DNA from: Gnetum montanum
Taxonomy: Eukaryota; Streptophyta; Gnetopsida; Gnetales; Gnetaceae
Assembly: GCA_015680685.1 (NCBI GenBank)
Contig: MNCI01006555.1
Location: 653,478 to 717,477 of the forward strand
Direction: 5' to 3'
Length of the DNA: 64,000 nt
A program made the position numbers and the translations under genes. Within the stretch, counting starts at the first letter, position 1; each line of letters begins with the position of its first letter. Shown here piece by piece: positions 35,730 through 47,346 of this stretch. Under the pieces are notes generated by a model. The model saw only the letters and a list, made by a program, of their open reading frames with translations. It searched no databases and was not told the DNA's origin.

Positions 35730-35958
35730 ACATATCCTTTGACATGCCATGCCATCAAGTTTATTGAATGTAATATGGCTTATTTAATGAGAAAAAAAAC
35801 CAAGTTTGGCCTTGGAAATGAAACCCAATGAAGATTTCACTCAAGAAAAAGAAACTAGGGTTGCTAAGAAAGCCAAGAGGCCAATGTATCTTGAAGCTAA
35901 TCAAAATTAATATCTTGAAAACAAAGAGCTAAGTGGTCAAATAAGCCTAAGAGTGGAG
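35730..35958. other. Short unassigned flank
   Basis: This is the right-hand flank of B1. One short plus-strand frame (about 35817-35907) is rich in Lys and Glu, with no recognisable match. Confidence 0.3.
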
Positions 35959-37421
35959 TGTTGGTTCCTCTAAGACATCATCAAGTGACCAACAAATTGA
36001 GTATGAAGCATGAACACATTTTCAGCTAGAACACATGTCACCATCATACCATCACCATGATGTCAATATTTGGAATTCCTTATTTTTCCATATGAATATT
36101 TTCCAATAAAAAATATAGCCTTAACCTTATCTCAAACACATAATATTGCATCATGATCTTATTTCACCATTGTGAGAATTCCTTGGTATGGTTTGACAAG
36201 TACAAAATCAACTATGGAGAGGAAGCATTGGTGATGAACGTAAGGTGGTATTTTGCATTCTTTGTTGATGTCTCTTGGGGAAATTCTTCAAACATCAACA
36301 AAGAGGGACCAATGAATCACCACAAAAAAATTTATATTATGCATAAAAAGCCTAATAGCCAAGAATTTGCATTGTAATTTGATGAAAATTTAAAGCCAAA
36401 AATAATTTCCTATTTTTTCATAAAAAAAGTCCTATCATGTGACCTTATTATGGTAAATTTTTGGATAATTTCTCATGTGTAAAATGAATTTTATAACCCA
36501 TAGGTTGTAAATTTCATTTAAGCCAACATATGAAGGCTCAAAATGTAAATACATTATCAAAATTGCAGCAAAAAATCAAAAATGTTGGTGGCATATACGT
36601 TGAAGTTTGGGCCATGAAAATAGCCCAAATGTGCTACTAAATTTGTTAGGAAAAATTTCATACATTGGTGGTTTATAGGCTATAGTTTTGGATGGTAAAA
36701 ATTTCCAAATACATTCATAGTTTAGCCCTCAAAAATGTCAAAAATGTTGATGTATCAAAATTGTACATTTTGGCTACCAAAGCATAAAAAATGTTCCAAA
36801 ATCTATCAAAAATTTAGCAAAATTTTGGTAGAGTTAGATAAAAAAAATCAACTCACAACCTATTTAAACCAAATTTTGCATCATTTTGAGAACTTTTGAG
36901 AGTTTTGTAACTCTTTCAAACCTGAGGCTTTTCAAAGAGTGACACAAAGAGAGAGAGAGAGAGAGAGAAAGAGACAGACAGACTCCAAAGCCATCTTCAA
37001 GAGTAGATCACTAGAAGCATCGAGATCTTGTTGTAGAACAAGAAAAAAAACATACTTTGGAGAACTACAGAACACACACTACCCACTCATAGGCTAGATT
37101 ATCATCACCATTTTCAAGAAGTTGTGGAACAATTGCAATTCAACATTTTGTACTCTCTAAATCCTATATTTTCACAACATTAATACAAATAATTTGCAGT
37201 GTTTTCATTCATTTGCTTATTATTTTCTATAGTTTTACTTCAATGTAGGCTCTATTATTTATGCATTTTTTTGCTTATTTTTATTGTAATTTCACCCTAG
37301 TAACAAATCTTTTGTGTCCTCAAGAAATTGTTAAGATCATTTGAGGCACTCTGGATCCTTTTTTGAGGTGCATGGACCCAGGGTTAAACTATTCCACAGT
37401 AGGGTTTTTAGTTCTCCAACA
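35959..37421 (+). repeat. Probable lone LTR with TGTTGG...CCAACA ends (family E)
   Basis: The ends are a perfect six-base inverted repeat (TGTTGG at 35959, CCAACA at 37416). Inside is a TATA-like TATTTAAACC (36861-36870), followed about 80 bases later by a (GA)n run (36947-36966) and a T-rich 3' part, the expected U3-R-U5 order on the plus strand. No coding sequence is present. No second copy is in the window, and no clear target duplication (TGGAG, CCAAA) is visible. Confidence 0.4.
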
Positions 37422-37429
37422 CCAAATTT

Positions 37430-38361
37430 TTTAGCCATTACAACCATCTGTTGTTGCATAAATTGAGCTACAATGGTGGATGTATAGTAGAATACAGCTA
37501 CAACATTAGCCTACTTAGTGAAATAGTTAATAGAAATAATGATTTAAGCCTTCCCATTTAACATGTGACTGATGGATCCCATGAAGTTAATGCCCTAGAG
37601 GTTGAGAGGTTCCAGTGATTAGATCCACTATTGGGGCTCTTCCATTCTTATTATCATTCCTCTATTCCTTTAATAGTGTTTGTATGAATGGAAAAAATGA
37701 TGAGAAATCATAAAGATCATTAGCTAGAAGTATCTTGCTATGAGGATATTTGTAGTGGTCCCCCTTTGTATGTAGTGGCCCCTACAAGGACCATCATAGG
37801 GATCTTGGAGAATATGCAACTAATCATCATTAGGTATACACCATCGAATTAGGCTAGTGGTACAAATCTTGTATAGGTTTTCTTAAATCTCCATGTAGTG
37901 CTTGACCTAATGAAGAAACTATTGTTTCTTCTTATTATCCCATTCATTTTAGGGTCTCCTAAGTAAGAATATAGGAGAGGATTTCATCATACCAATTGGT
38001 AGTTTCTAGATCATTGACTTCAATGGATATAGAAAAGAGGAGTTCATCTGGATATTTATCATATAAATACTTCTCATCATCCTTTTCATTCCATCATAAC
38101 TAAGACAAATGATCAACAACCACATTCTCAATTCCTTTCCTATCCACTATGGTCAAATCAAATTTCTATAAAATCATTAGTCATCATATGATACGATGGC
38201 ACAATGCTAGCTTGTTCATTAGGAAATGAATGGCATTGTGATTAGTGTACACAAATATTTGACATCTAAGCACATGGTACTTGAATTTTCCATGGCATAC
38301 ACCACTACCATGAACTCCTTTTTAGGGGTGTTGTAATTCAATTATGCACCCACAATGATTT
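37430..38361 (-). pseudogene. Family A pol remnant A2 (integrase to RNase H)
   Basis: This piece aligns with 401-1245 of A1 on the minus strand, from the start of the integrase core to the RNase H. Shared segments include the GGGCATTRA / CCCATGAA stretch of integrase (37570-37600 against 485-515) and the RNase H block near 38210-38290. It ends abruptly at 38361, where the LTR of B3 begins, so B3 inserted here and the rest of A2 should lie beyond the nested elements. It is heavily stopped. Confidence 0.75.
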
Positions 38362-39417
38362 TGTAAGGCCTAGAAAATTTGATGCTAGAAAATCAAAATC
38401 TCAACATGAAATAGTTTAACCCTATAGGCCTCAGAATAGGATTTAGAGAATCTTAAACAATCTATAACAAGCATATTTAAAGAAAATAGGAAAATGAAAG
38501 TTATAACATGCAGGACTTAAAGATATATTGCAAGACTGTAGTGAATAAACATTAAATACAAGCAAATAAAGGACTATAAACTTTGTATTTAATATAATGA
38601 AAACACTATTAAGTGCAAGTTTAGAAAATATAAATAAGAAAATATCTCTAGAATTCAATTGTAGATGGTAGAGTGTATCCTGCACTTGATCTACAATGGC
38701 TTCTCTCATGATCTACACTGTAAATGAGGTTGAAAGATCTAGTTTTTGGGAGAGGTTTGACCTAAAAAGGGTGTTGGGAAAACTGTGTAATCTACAACTT
38801 TGTTGTATTGTATCTCTCTAAGATTTTGATTTGCCAAAAGTCCTAAAATTGGCTATAAATCTAGATTAAATAGCCTATGATCTACATCAATTATAATTTC
38901 ATATGCTCATATGAGCATTAAAGTTATGTGTAATGTAAATATGTAGCTTATAAGCTAGTGTATTTGGCTTTTAGGTTGAAAACGCTAGCATATTTAACAT
39001 TTTCATTGCCCAAAATTCCAACTTATAATCTAGCTTAAATGGTTTTTACAACTTATAAGCTAGCTTAAGTGATATTTACTGGTTATAAGCTAGATTAAAT
39101 AATGTTTACAACTTATAAGGATAAATGATAATTTATAGCTTATAAGCAAGCTTAAATGACATTTACAGCTCATAAGCTAGCATAAATGACATTTATAGCT
39201 CATAAGCTAGCGTAAATGATATTTACAGCTTCTATGCTACAAATTTCATTTTACACATTAAATATTTCTAGAAATTTAGCTAAAACAAGGCTATCAAATG
39301 TGATTTTTGATGGAAAAATACGTAATTTTTTGCCTTTTAATTCCCATAAATTACATTGCAAAATTAGCTATTAAGGATTATCACACAAAATTTACAAATT
39401 TTCCTTGAGGTGTTTCA
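38362..39417 (-). repeat. 3' LTR of element B3
   Basis: This LTR of 1056 bp starts TGTAAGGCC and ends TGTTTCA. Its first bases match the partial LTR at 47221 (TATAAGGCTTGGAAAATTT) and, more weakly, the B2 LTR at 52218. The part 38940-39240 has eight or so 25-35 bp units centred on TTATAAGCTAGCTTAAAT. Its body is not similar to the B1 LTR although their ends and polypurine tracts are the same. Confidence 0.75.
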
Positions 39418-39434
39418 TTGGCCCCTCTTTATTG
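39418..39434 (-). promoter_or_regulatory. Polypurine tract of element B3
   Basis: The minus strand reads AATAAAGAGGGGCCAA directly before the LTR, the same tract as in B1 and B2. Confidence 0.75.
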
Positions 39435-41650
39435 GTGTTTTGAGGATAGACCTAAAAGACATCAACAAAGAATTTGAAACATCACTGTGGATGCGTCATC
39501 AACGTTTATCCTCTACACTTGATTCTGTAGCTATTCAACTAGGCCAAGGAGTGCTAACAATGGTGAGATAAAGTGACGATAGGATGTTAAGACCTTAGGA
39601 TAAGATAAAGATTATATTTGTTATTAGGAGCTTAACAAGAAATTCCAAATGATGACTTCATGGCTATTGAATAGGCAATGACATGGTTGCAAAATGAAGT
39701 CTTCATGCTATGGAGTGCTAGTTACTTGATAATGTGAGGAGCATCTGACACTTTGTAATGAGGCTTCTTTGAGCATTTAACTCCTTTTGTCTTGTTTCTT
39801 TTTTCTTTTCTTTTCTTTTTTTGAGAGAAAGAGACATTAACTTGCTTATCTAAAGGATACACTGACCTTTTTCTTCCATGGAATTTTCTCTCATTTTATT
39901 TTTTGGGAAGTAAAACCTTCATTGAGTTCTATTACCAAGATTGAGCTTTGCTTTTTCACTGAATGAGATGTGTTACATTTAGTAAACTTGATTTTTGAAT
40001 CTCCACCAAATGAGATGTGTTACATTCAATGGATTGGATTTTTTCTTTCTCATTAAATGAGATATGCTACATTTAGCAAGCTTGAGCATGATGCATGATG
40101 AAGAAGATGTCACAAGGTCATGCTACATGAATTTCAAACATATATTTTTAGTATTAACAAGGTATGGAAGGCTACAATTTGGCTACAGGGAATGGCTATG
40201 TATAAGGGATGATGGAAGTGATGTCAAGTAAGCACGATTGGCAAGATCAAACAAGCTAACTACATCTTGTGCATTGAGGTTATGTGGTAACTCACTGCTA
40301 TGATGAGTCATACCTTTGTAGTGACTTTAGGCTTCATCTTGCAAACATTACTCCAAGAGAACAATAAAACAAGTCAAAGAGAACATGTGATTATAAGAAT
40401 TTTCATATGGTCACATGAGTTAACAAACATATATAGGCCACAATTGTTTATAAGAAATAGATATAGGAGAGATATGTACTTTTTTTTACATATTTATACA
40501 AATTTTGTAGTCTTTAAGATGCTAAAAAGAGAGATAAGAGGTCACATAGGCTCACTTGTTGAAGATCATCATAATCGTCAATATTAGTAATATGTTCAAA
40601 CTTATAAAAAATGATAAACAAAGGCTACAAGAAAATGGGTTAGTGTTAGATGTAATATGGTTTGAGATAGGTTTTAGTATTAGCTTGTAGATGATGTCTT
40701 GGGCAAGCTAGGATTTAAGTGAGAAACTTTATTTAAATGTTTTCTCCTCACTATTGTAGCTCATAATGGGGATTTCGACCAAATACCCTTTGTGATGTTT
40801 CTAGATTTTCAAGTCAATGGTAATTAGGCCATTTCAAGGCATTAGGATTATGCGGTCAAAAGGGCTCATAGGCTTTAGGTTTTCAAGGTTATCTTAGTCT
40901 AACAACATCATAAGAGTCTACCTAGGTACCAATGGCTAGTTGAATCACATTCACACCTCATTAGCTCAATCCTTCATGACAACATGAGCACATCAAGTGG
41001 CATCTGCATGGTATAATTGCTAAAAAATGTTAAAATAATGTAAAATAAGGCCAAAGCATGGCAACCTTAGACTAAACAAGGTCATAATAAGATGAAACAT
41101 AACTATATAAGGTTAAAACAAGGTTAGAACAAGGTAAAATGAAGTAAAAACAAGGTAAAATAAAATAAAAATATGGTAAATAAGGCCAAAACAACATTAA
41201 TTAATTAAATTTAGTATTTTTTAAGTTATTTTATAGTTAGAATAGGCAAAAATCTAAGAAAATAGGCTTTAAATTATCAAAATTAGCAAAATTTTGACTA
41301 CAAATTATTAAAATTAGGAACAAAATAGGCTATAAATTGTCAAATTAATGGTTTTTCATGGTCAAACTAATTTAGAAAAGCCAAAAATTCCTATTTCCTA
41401 ATGTGTAGAGGCTATGGTTGGTTTTAGGTTCCAAGTTTGATGTATCTAGTCAATTTCCTTTGTCTTATTTTTATTTCCATGTTTTTTTAACTTTATAGGC
41501 TAGCTTATATGCTAAGTAGCTTCCATAAACTTTATAAGCTAGCTTATAAACTAGGTACCCTATAAGCTAGGTACCTTGCATAGGATTTGTATGTTGGCTT
41601 ATATGCTACATAGCATATGAAACTAATGTCTCCATTTCATGGTTAATTTT
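39435..41650 (-). other. 3' non-coding region of element B3
   Basis: It contains three copies of a GAGATGTGTTACATTYA motif (39965-40075), the conserved block 40270-40350 shared with B1, B2 and C, a stretch 40740-40980 that matches C at 14640-14820 in reverse, an A-rich run of AAGGTAAAAC-like units (41030-41190), and TATAAGCTAGCTTATA palindromes (41500-41620). No protein is recognised in it. Confidence 0.55.
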
Positions 41651-41653
41651 TTA

Positions 41654-41945
41654 CACAGCCCACTCCATAACATTTCTTGGTTCATGCTTCATATCAATGG
41701 TCTTTCTTCCACTCAAAATCTTCAACAGTAAAACCCCAAAATTGTAAACATCATAACTCTTCATTGGGAGACAATGCAACTTATAATATTATGTATCTAG
41801 GTATGCCAAAGATCATAGCAAAGGGATTAGATAATGGATTATTAGAACAGAAAAGACCCATTAGAGATAATCCAAAATCTATGACATGGGCATTATGTTT
41901 CTCATTGATGAAAATATTGGAGCACTTTAAATAGTGAGCACAGGG
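41654..41945 (-). pseudogene. Captured receptor-like kinase fragment (CRINKLY4/ACR4-like)
   Basis: On the minus strand about 97 codons read as the middle of a plant Ser/Thr kinase domain: LKCSNIFINEKHNAHVIDFG with DFG at 41871-41879 (the metal-binding motif), then LSLMGLFCSNNPLS, a degraded activation segment ending GIPRY (GTLGY in the family), and, after a one-base frameshift and a stop, YDVYNFGVLLLKILSGRKTI followed by DMKHEP and MEWAV. The order from subdomain VIb to IX is correct. A GRKAIDM...VEWAV signature is typical of CRINKLY4-type receptor kinases. Residues around the catalytic HRD are damaged. It has the same strand as gag of B3 and is absent from the related element C, so it is host sequence gained by B3. 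Confidence 0.72.
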
Positions 41946-42779
41946 CAACAACATAGGGTAGTGGTGCCAATGAGGGTTCGATGGACTATAGTGCATGAGG
42001 GCTTTTGTTCTAGTGCAGAAGTCATGGTTAGCATTTATAGCCTCTGAGGGAATTGACCATCATGGGGCTTGTGCTAGTGTGGTGGCAAGCAGAGTAGCAA
42101 GAAGTGGTAGCACCATGTCGCAACAATAGCAGAGTGAAAAGAACAACACATTTGTGTGGCAGTAACAAGGGTTTCTAGGAGGTAATGAAGGATTTCTAGC
42201 TATGCAATTATGACAACACATGGTAGTGGCAATGCATGGGAAAGGTGGCCAATATAGAACATGGATAGCAAGGTGCACATGAGGAGGGAGGAGGCTGAGG
42301 TGGAGGTAGAAGTAGAGTGGTAGGCAAAGGCCCAACAACAATTCACAAGTCCATGCTACCCAAAGGCAATGCAACATCTTTCCACTTGTCCCAAGGCCCC
42401 AGGCTATGATGGTGATTGACTCTAATGTAGATGATCCCCCACAATTTAACTTTGACTACTATGGGGACAATTGTACCCTATTATGCTTTTCTTTGTGGTA
42501 TTTTTATAGTTTTTTCAATTAACTCTAGTGACCATAGAGAACATGTATTTTTCTTGTTGTTGTATGTTGCACAATGCAACTATGGCTATAGACACATGGA
42601 CATTTTGATATTATTTGGTTGTTGTCACATGGTGTGACTATGGCTACTATTTCCTTTAAACTTTTTAGGCTTTTATATTTTATATTTTTTATATTTCATT
42701 TTAAGTTTTCTATTAATGCTACAAAATAAAATTAGAGTAATAAAGTTAAAAATGTAAAAAATATACGAGGAAAGTCGAC
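41946..42779 (-). other. Region between kinase fragment and boundary repeats (B3)
   Basis: The part 42050-42400 is richer in G and C and open on the minus strand for 105 codons, but the translation (Cys, His and Pro rich) matches nothing I know and may be more of the captured DNA or chance. The part 42600-42770 matches C (about 14160-14240) in reverse. Confidence 0.35.
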
Positions 42780-42862
42780 AAGTAAACTAGTTTTAGGCCT
42801 TAGGCCCTAGTAGGCCACATTGTTGTTAGTTTTAGGCCATGGCAGGCCATCGATAGTTTTTC
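42780..42862 (-). repeat. Boundary repeat after protease (B3)
   Basis: Two to three units with TAGTTTTAGGCC and CAGGCCAT, of the same type and place as 29190-29465 in B1. Confidence 0.7.
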
Positions 42863-43840
42863 TACCAAATGTGAGATAATATTAAAATAAAATAAAGGAA
42901 TAGAATGAACATGAAAACATGGTATAAGGTTACAAATATAGGCACACAATGATTAATAATGGAAGGGCTAAGACATTTATTACAATTTTGTTGCTTGATC
43001 CTTAATATATCAAGGAACCCCTTGGTTGTATGTTCACCATTCCTCCTACCCAATATGGTAATCAATAGGCATTTTTGTTGACCACTTAGCATTTTAGAGC
43101 TAGCATTAACATTGTTGTTATTAATGTTATTGTCACGAGCCCTAGCTTGAGTTTTGGAGTTTTTCTCTTGAAACTCCACCTTCAAACCTTAATCAATGTT
43201 GATGTTGTTGACATATGGTGAATACATATTATTCCCATGAATAATAATTTCATTGCCTTCTTATGATAAGTAGATCTCCTAGTGTATAGGAGATAAGACC
43301 ACCTAAATCTTTTCTAACCATGGCCTTCCTAGGATCAAGTTAAACCCAAGTGTTTCTTTGACCACTAGAACATTGAAAAATGTAGGAAACCATTCTCTGA
43401 CAATGAAATCCAAGGAGATAGAACCTCAAATTGCTAGTCATGACTCGTTGAATGACTTGAGTGTAGAGGTAGTGGTTCCTTAGATGTTTTTGGTGAAGCC
43501 TAGTTTCTCTACAATGATGTATGGTATGACGTTGATTGCTACCTCATCATCCACATGAACACAATGAACCTTAAACTTACCAACACATATAGTAATAAGA
43601 AGAGGAGTGGATAATGCTCTCTATTTTCATGAGCCAGTCTTTACCTCACTATCACAAAATGTGAGCATGGGTTGATGCCCATTTTCCCTAAGTGAAACTT
43701 TCTCAATGATTGAGTAGATAAACTTCTTATTAATGGGCATGTCTCTCTACTCACAACAATAGAAGTCAATACTTGAGCTAGTGCATTTCTGTGAGTAGGA
43801 GAAGTCATGACCAAGTTGTATAGACTTAATAACATGTTCT
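42863..43840 (-). pseudogene. Protease of element B3
   Basis: Minus-strand blocks LYNLVMTSPTHRNALAQVL (43780-43835), VDDEVAINVIPY (43518-43553), TLKSFNES, FPTFFNVLVVKE, NLILGRPWLEKI and the tail VEFQEKNSKTQARARDNN (43130-43185) follow B1 and C in order. At the active site Asp is kept but the following Gly has changed to Glu (DDE in place of DDG/DGG), so this copy would be inactive even without its stops. Confidence 0.78.
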
Positions 43841-46425
43841 TTTGTTTGAGAGATTATTTGGCTTGTTCCATTATTGTAAGGGAATTCTTTTTCTTGGCAT
43901 GTAATGCTTTAGGCTTGGTGGTTTTAATTTCCTCAATCCTTCATAAGATTTTTGGCTCAAGCTTCAAAGTATATGTGTTGGGCCCCTTGTCCATGGATGT
44001 TTGTCTTCAAGCCTTTTGTTGTTGGCTACCTTCAATGGTCTTCATTGTTGGTTTAATGATGGGTTATATTCATCACTATTGTTATGATGATCTCTTGCCA
44101 AGTATTGAGTTATTTGCCACTATAGGTAAGCCTTGGTCATGGGCTGTTATAGGATTACTTGTAGATGGCAAGGACATTCTAATAATGAAAAGTTCCCTAG
44201 CCTTATAGGGATTGGTAATGTTCTTCTTAGGTAATGATGTTGATTCCACCGAAGCTAGGACTTGTATAACAAAAAGGCTTCTTAGGGGCCAAGGGTGGTG
44301 GCACCCATATGACAAATGGTTCTCTAGGCTTTGGGTTTCATGGATGCAGTGGTATTTTGACAATGAATGGTTCTCTAGGAGGACCAAGGAGATATTATGA
44401 ATGAGGCTATAATATAAAATTTTTTGTTAGTGTTTTGAGAGTTTGGCTCATTCAACACCAACTTCCCACAATTCATTATATTCTAAAGATTATCTTTCAA
44501 CACTAGGAAGAAATCAATATCATGACCAACCAATTGATGATAATGGTAGAACTTGTCAAGACTAAAGTTCTTTGGTACTTTTGGATCATCTTTGGTTACT
44601 ATTTTTGGATCTCTCACTATGTCACAAAGATAATCATGCCTTTTGCGAGCTTCCTCAAGTAATTGCTTATGTTTAATTTGATTGTCTTTAAGCAATTGCT
44701 CTAGGAGCTCAGAGGACTTCATAGGTAACTTTGTATATTTAGACATGTCCTTATGCTCAAATTTTTTTCTTGGCTAGTTAGAAGTATATGATGTAGGTGG
44801 TTGAGATGAATTAGAAGATGTGTCACATGGTGGAGACATTTGTCCCTTTTCTTGTTTCATATCCTCGGATACTATGACAACAATAATTTGCATTTGTTTA
44901 ATCATATGCTTGTCTCTCCTAGAGTGTTGGTTCTTGTAGGCCACATAGGTTAGATCATTTCTAGCCTCCATAGCCTTTTCTATGTTCTTGATTTGCAAAA
45001 ATTCTTATTTTAATGATTAAGGTTCTAAATAGTAAATCTTTGACTTGATGAAGTCATAAATGACTTTCATAAAGATGGATAAGAGGTGGGCCTTAGAGAT
45101 GGGCTCAAGAATTTCATTGAACATTGCATTCCATCTCTAAATGGACCTTTGTACAAGTTCAAGTGACCCCTACCTTGCTTTCATAATTTAGTCTAAGGTT
45201 TTATTGGGCTTCAAGTTGTATTTAAAGCAGATGACAAAAAAGGCTATCAAATCCTTTAAGGGAAGAGATAGAACCTCAAGGTAAGGTTTGGTACTAGTCT
45301 AGGGTCTTTCCTTTCAAGGACATAGCGAAAATACATAGAATTGTATGGGGCCACACTTGGAACATGAAGCCACTCAAACTAGAAGGTGACAATGTATGCA
45401 TTAGGATCTCCTTCATCATTGTATTTGATGAAGTTTGGAATAGGCATGCTCGTAGGTAAGGTTATTTGAGGAATGGTAGGGCTAATGGGATCATCTTGGT
45501 AGAAGTTCATAACCTATACTATTTATGTTTTACCTTCCTTCAACTTTTGTAGCTTCTTAATAAGGTCTTGAATTAGTTGAAAAGCTTGATATAGACATTG
45601 TGGAGCTCTTGAGGGCTACACTTATTGTTGTTGGATGGCTAGTGATTATGAAGTGAGCAATGGTATAGATGGGAGAGGTCTTGTAACTACGACTATGGGA
45701 GGATTAAACATGGGGAATGATGTTTGCATTAGGCCATGAGGAAAAGGGGTTATTAGAGACAAATGGATTATGTGATACACATGGAATTTGTATTCCATAA
45801 GAAGGACCACCCATCACTGTGGAAGGTTGGGGCATAGAGTGAATTACTAGTGAAGGTTGAGGCATAGTAGCGAAGGGTGCATATGTAAATATTAAGGTGA
45901 ACAAGGAGGTGGGTTGGGAACTTGAGCTTGTAGAGGTTATAGGGGAAGTTTACTTCAGTACCAAAATGGGAGGCATAGAGTTGAACATAGTCACTTCTAG
46001 GATAGATCATTGGAAAATGTCTCCTATGAATGTATCTAGCTCGTATTTAGCTTTGACCTCATCTTGATCCTCTAGGTGAAACTCTAAACCAGCCTTTTCA
46101 CCACTTTCACCATCCCCATCTACACTTACTAGCTATGCTAACATGTGCATGTAAAATTTAAATAATTCGATGTGGTCATATGGTAAAGGAATGTATTCCT
46201 TCCCATCCTTATAAGTCAATTTATGGTGATGCTTAGAGTCAAACCCTCTACGTGGGATGCACAAATCTACTTGGACTTTTATACATATAAATTTATAGTA
46301 TTATTCATCAATGCTTACATGTAATGGATTAAGTTATAACTACTTGAGAAATTTCTAATGATCTACTATTGCTGAGTCCTTAGGGTCATATACACAAGCA
46401 GATTCCTATTTCAAGGCCATGGAAA
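43841..46425 (-). pseudogene. Gag of element B3
   Basis: On the minus strand the start is near 46425 (MALK, then ESACVYDPKDSAIVDH). The N-terminal module, VDLCIPRRGFDSKHHHKL and YKDGKEYIPLPYDHIELF (about 46170-46270), is homologous to that of B1. A Ser/Pro/Gln linker follows (open piece 45704-45904), then the capsid region (44990-45330, poorly preserved), EARNDLTYVAYKNQHSRRD (about 44905-44965), KYTKLPMKSSELLEQLL and FYHYHQLVGHDIDFFLVLKD (44483-44746). The plus-strand frame 43807-44208 is an antisense shadow. Confidence 0.75.
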
Positions 46426-47197
46426 TGATGTTGTGCAATAGAATAGTTGAGGTAAAAGGCATAAAATATGTAAGACCAATTAATTAATTGAGTTGATGAA
46501 ATCTTTAATTTAATTTAATTTTAAAATTTTAATTTTAATAAATTTTTTTAATTAAATTAAATCATGTGGCATAGACCTACAATGTAAGAAGCTATAGCAT
46601 AAAAAGTTCACAGCATATTTAGCTCTAGTGTATTTAAGCTATAGAGTAAGTGGGTTGTAGTGTGTGAGGCTACAACGTATAAGCTGCAACTATAACAAGA
46701 AAAATATAATTTTTCCAATATTTCTTTAATGTTTGTGAAATAGGCTTACTTTAGATAAGCTAGCTTTTTTGAGGATAAATAGGTTAACTTCAATTAAGCT
46801 AGCTTGTTTGGTTGAAATAAGTTGACTTAAAATAAGCTAGCTTGTTTGGCATATGCAAGTAAAAAACTTGCAAATAAACTAGCAAATAAGCTAGCTTACA
46901 AAGACATAGAACTGTAGATAACCTAGCACAAAAGCTAGCTTATATAACATAAATAGGCTAAAAAATAGTTAATAAGCTAGTAGATAAACTAGCTTATAAT
47001 GCGTAAATAGGTTTTAAAAAGTAAATAAGCTAGCTTGTGAGGACATAGAATTGCAAATAAGTTAGCTTATATCATGTAAATAGCTAAATAAGCTAAAAAT
47101 ATATCAACAAATAAGCTAGCATATGTAAAAGAAACAACCATGAAACTACAAATACACTAGCCAATAAGTTGGCGTATGATGAAGAATTTAGGCATAG
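46426..47197 (-). repeat. B3 leader with AGCTAGCTTAT palindromic repeats
   Basis: Twelve or so degenerate units contain ATAAGCTAGCTTAT or AATAAGCTAGCTTGTT (46740-47170), a self-complementary core spaced 25-45 bp apart. An A/T stretch of alternating AATTTAATTTT-like words lies at 46490-46565. No ORF. Confidence 0.65.
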
Positions 47198-47216
47198 GTC
47201 CTTCTTCTAACATTAA
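47198..47216 (-). promoter_or_regulatory. Primer binding site of element B3
   Basis: The minus strand reads TAATGTTAGAAGAAGGACC, aligned with the B1 site, four bases from the LTR start at 47221. Confidence 0.55.
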
Positions 47217-47220
47217 AAAC

Positions 47221-47335
47221 TATAAGGCTTGGAAAATTTAGTGTTGAAAAATAAAAAATTCCAAGGAGAAATAGTTCAACCTCAAATCCTATAGGCATAA
47301 AAAAAGGATTTGGAGCACCTTAAATGGTCTATTAG
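47221..47335 (-). repeat. Truncated 5' LTR of element B3
   Basis: It aligns with 38362-38460 (TATAAGGCTTGGAAAATTT, then GGATTTGGAG, then CTTAAA). The match ends about ten bases before the family A LTR, placing the A3 insertion point. Confidence 0.65.
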
Positions 47336-47346
47336 ATCACTTAGTT

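Larger units (their letters stand above)
38362..47335 (-). mobile_element. Element B3: Tat-like, gag-pro only, with a captured kinase piece
   Basis: The minus-strand element runs from its 3' LTR (38362-39417) to a 5' LTR whose first 115 or so bases (47221-47335) are visible before A3 interrupts it. In transcript order it has the primer site (47198-47216), a leader with AGCTAGCT palindromes, gag, protease, boundary repeats (42862-42780), a receptor kinase fragment, a 3' non-coding region and the polypurine tract (39418-39434). No RT, RNase H or integrase is present between protease and 3' end, so it could only have moved with help from a complete relative such as B1 or B2. Confidence 0.75.

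Noticed and set aside
16275-35734. Target site duplication for B1
   Set aside because: TGTCC on the left and ACATA on the right do not match; shifting the ends a few bases did not help, so none is claimed.
42060-42377. Minus-strand frame of 105 codons as the N-terminal part of the captured kinase
   Set aside because: The composition is Cys/His/Pro rich and contains no kinase motif such as the glycine loop or the VAIK lysine.
43807-44208. Plus-strand open frame of 133 codons
   Set aside because: It is opposite the Gag/protease junction of B3, whose minus-strand translation matches B1 and C.
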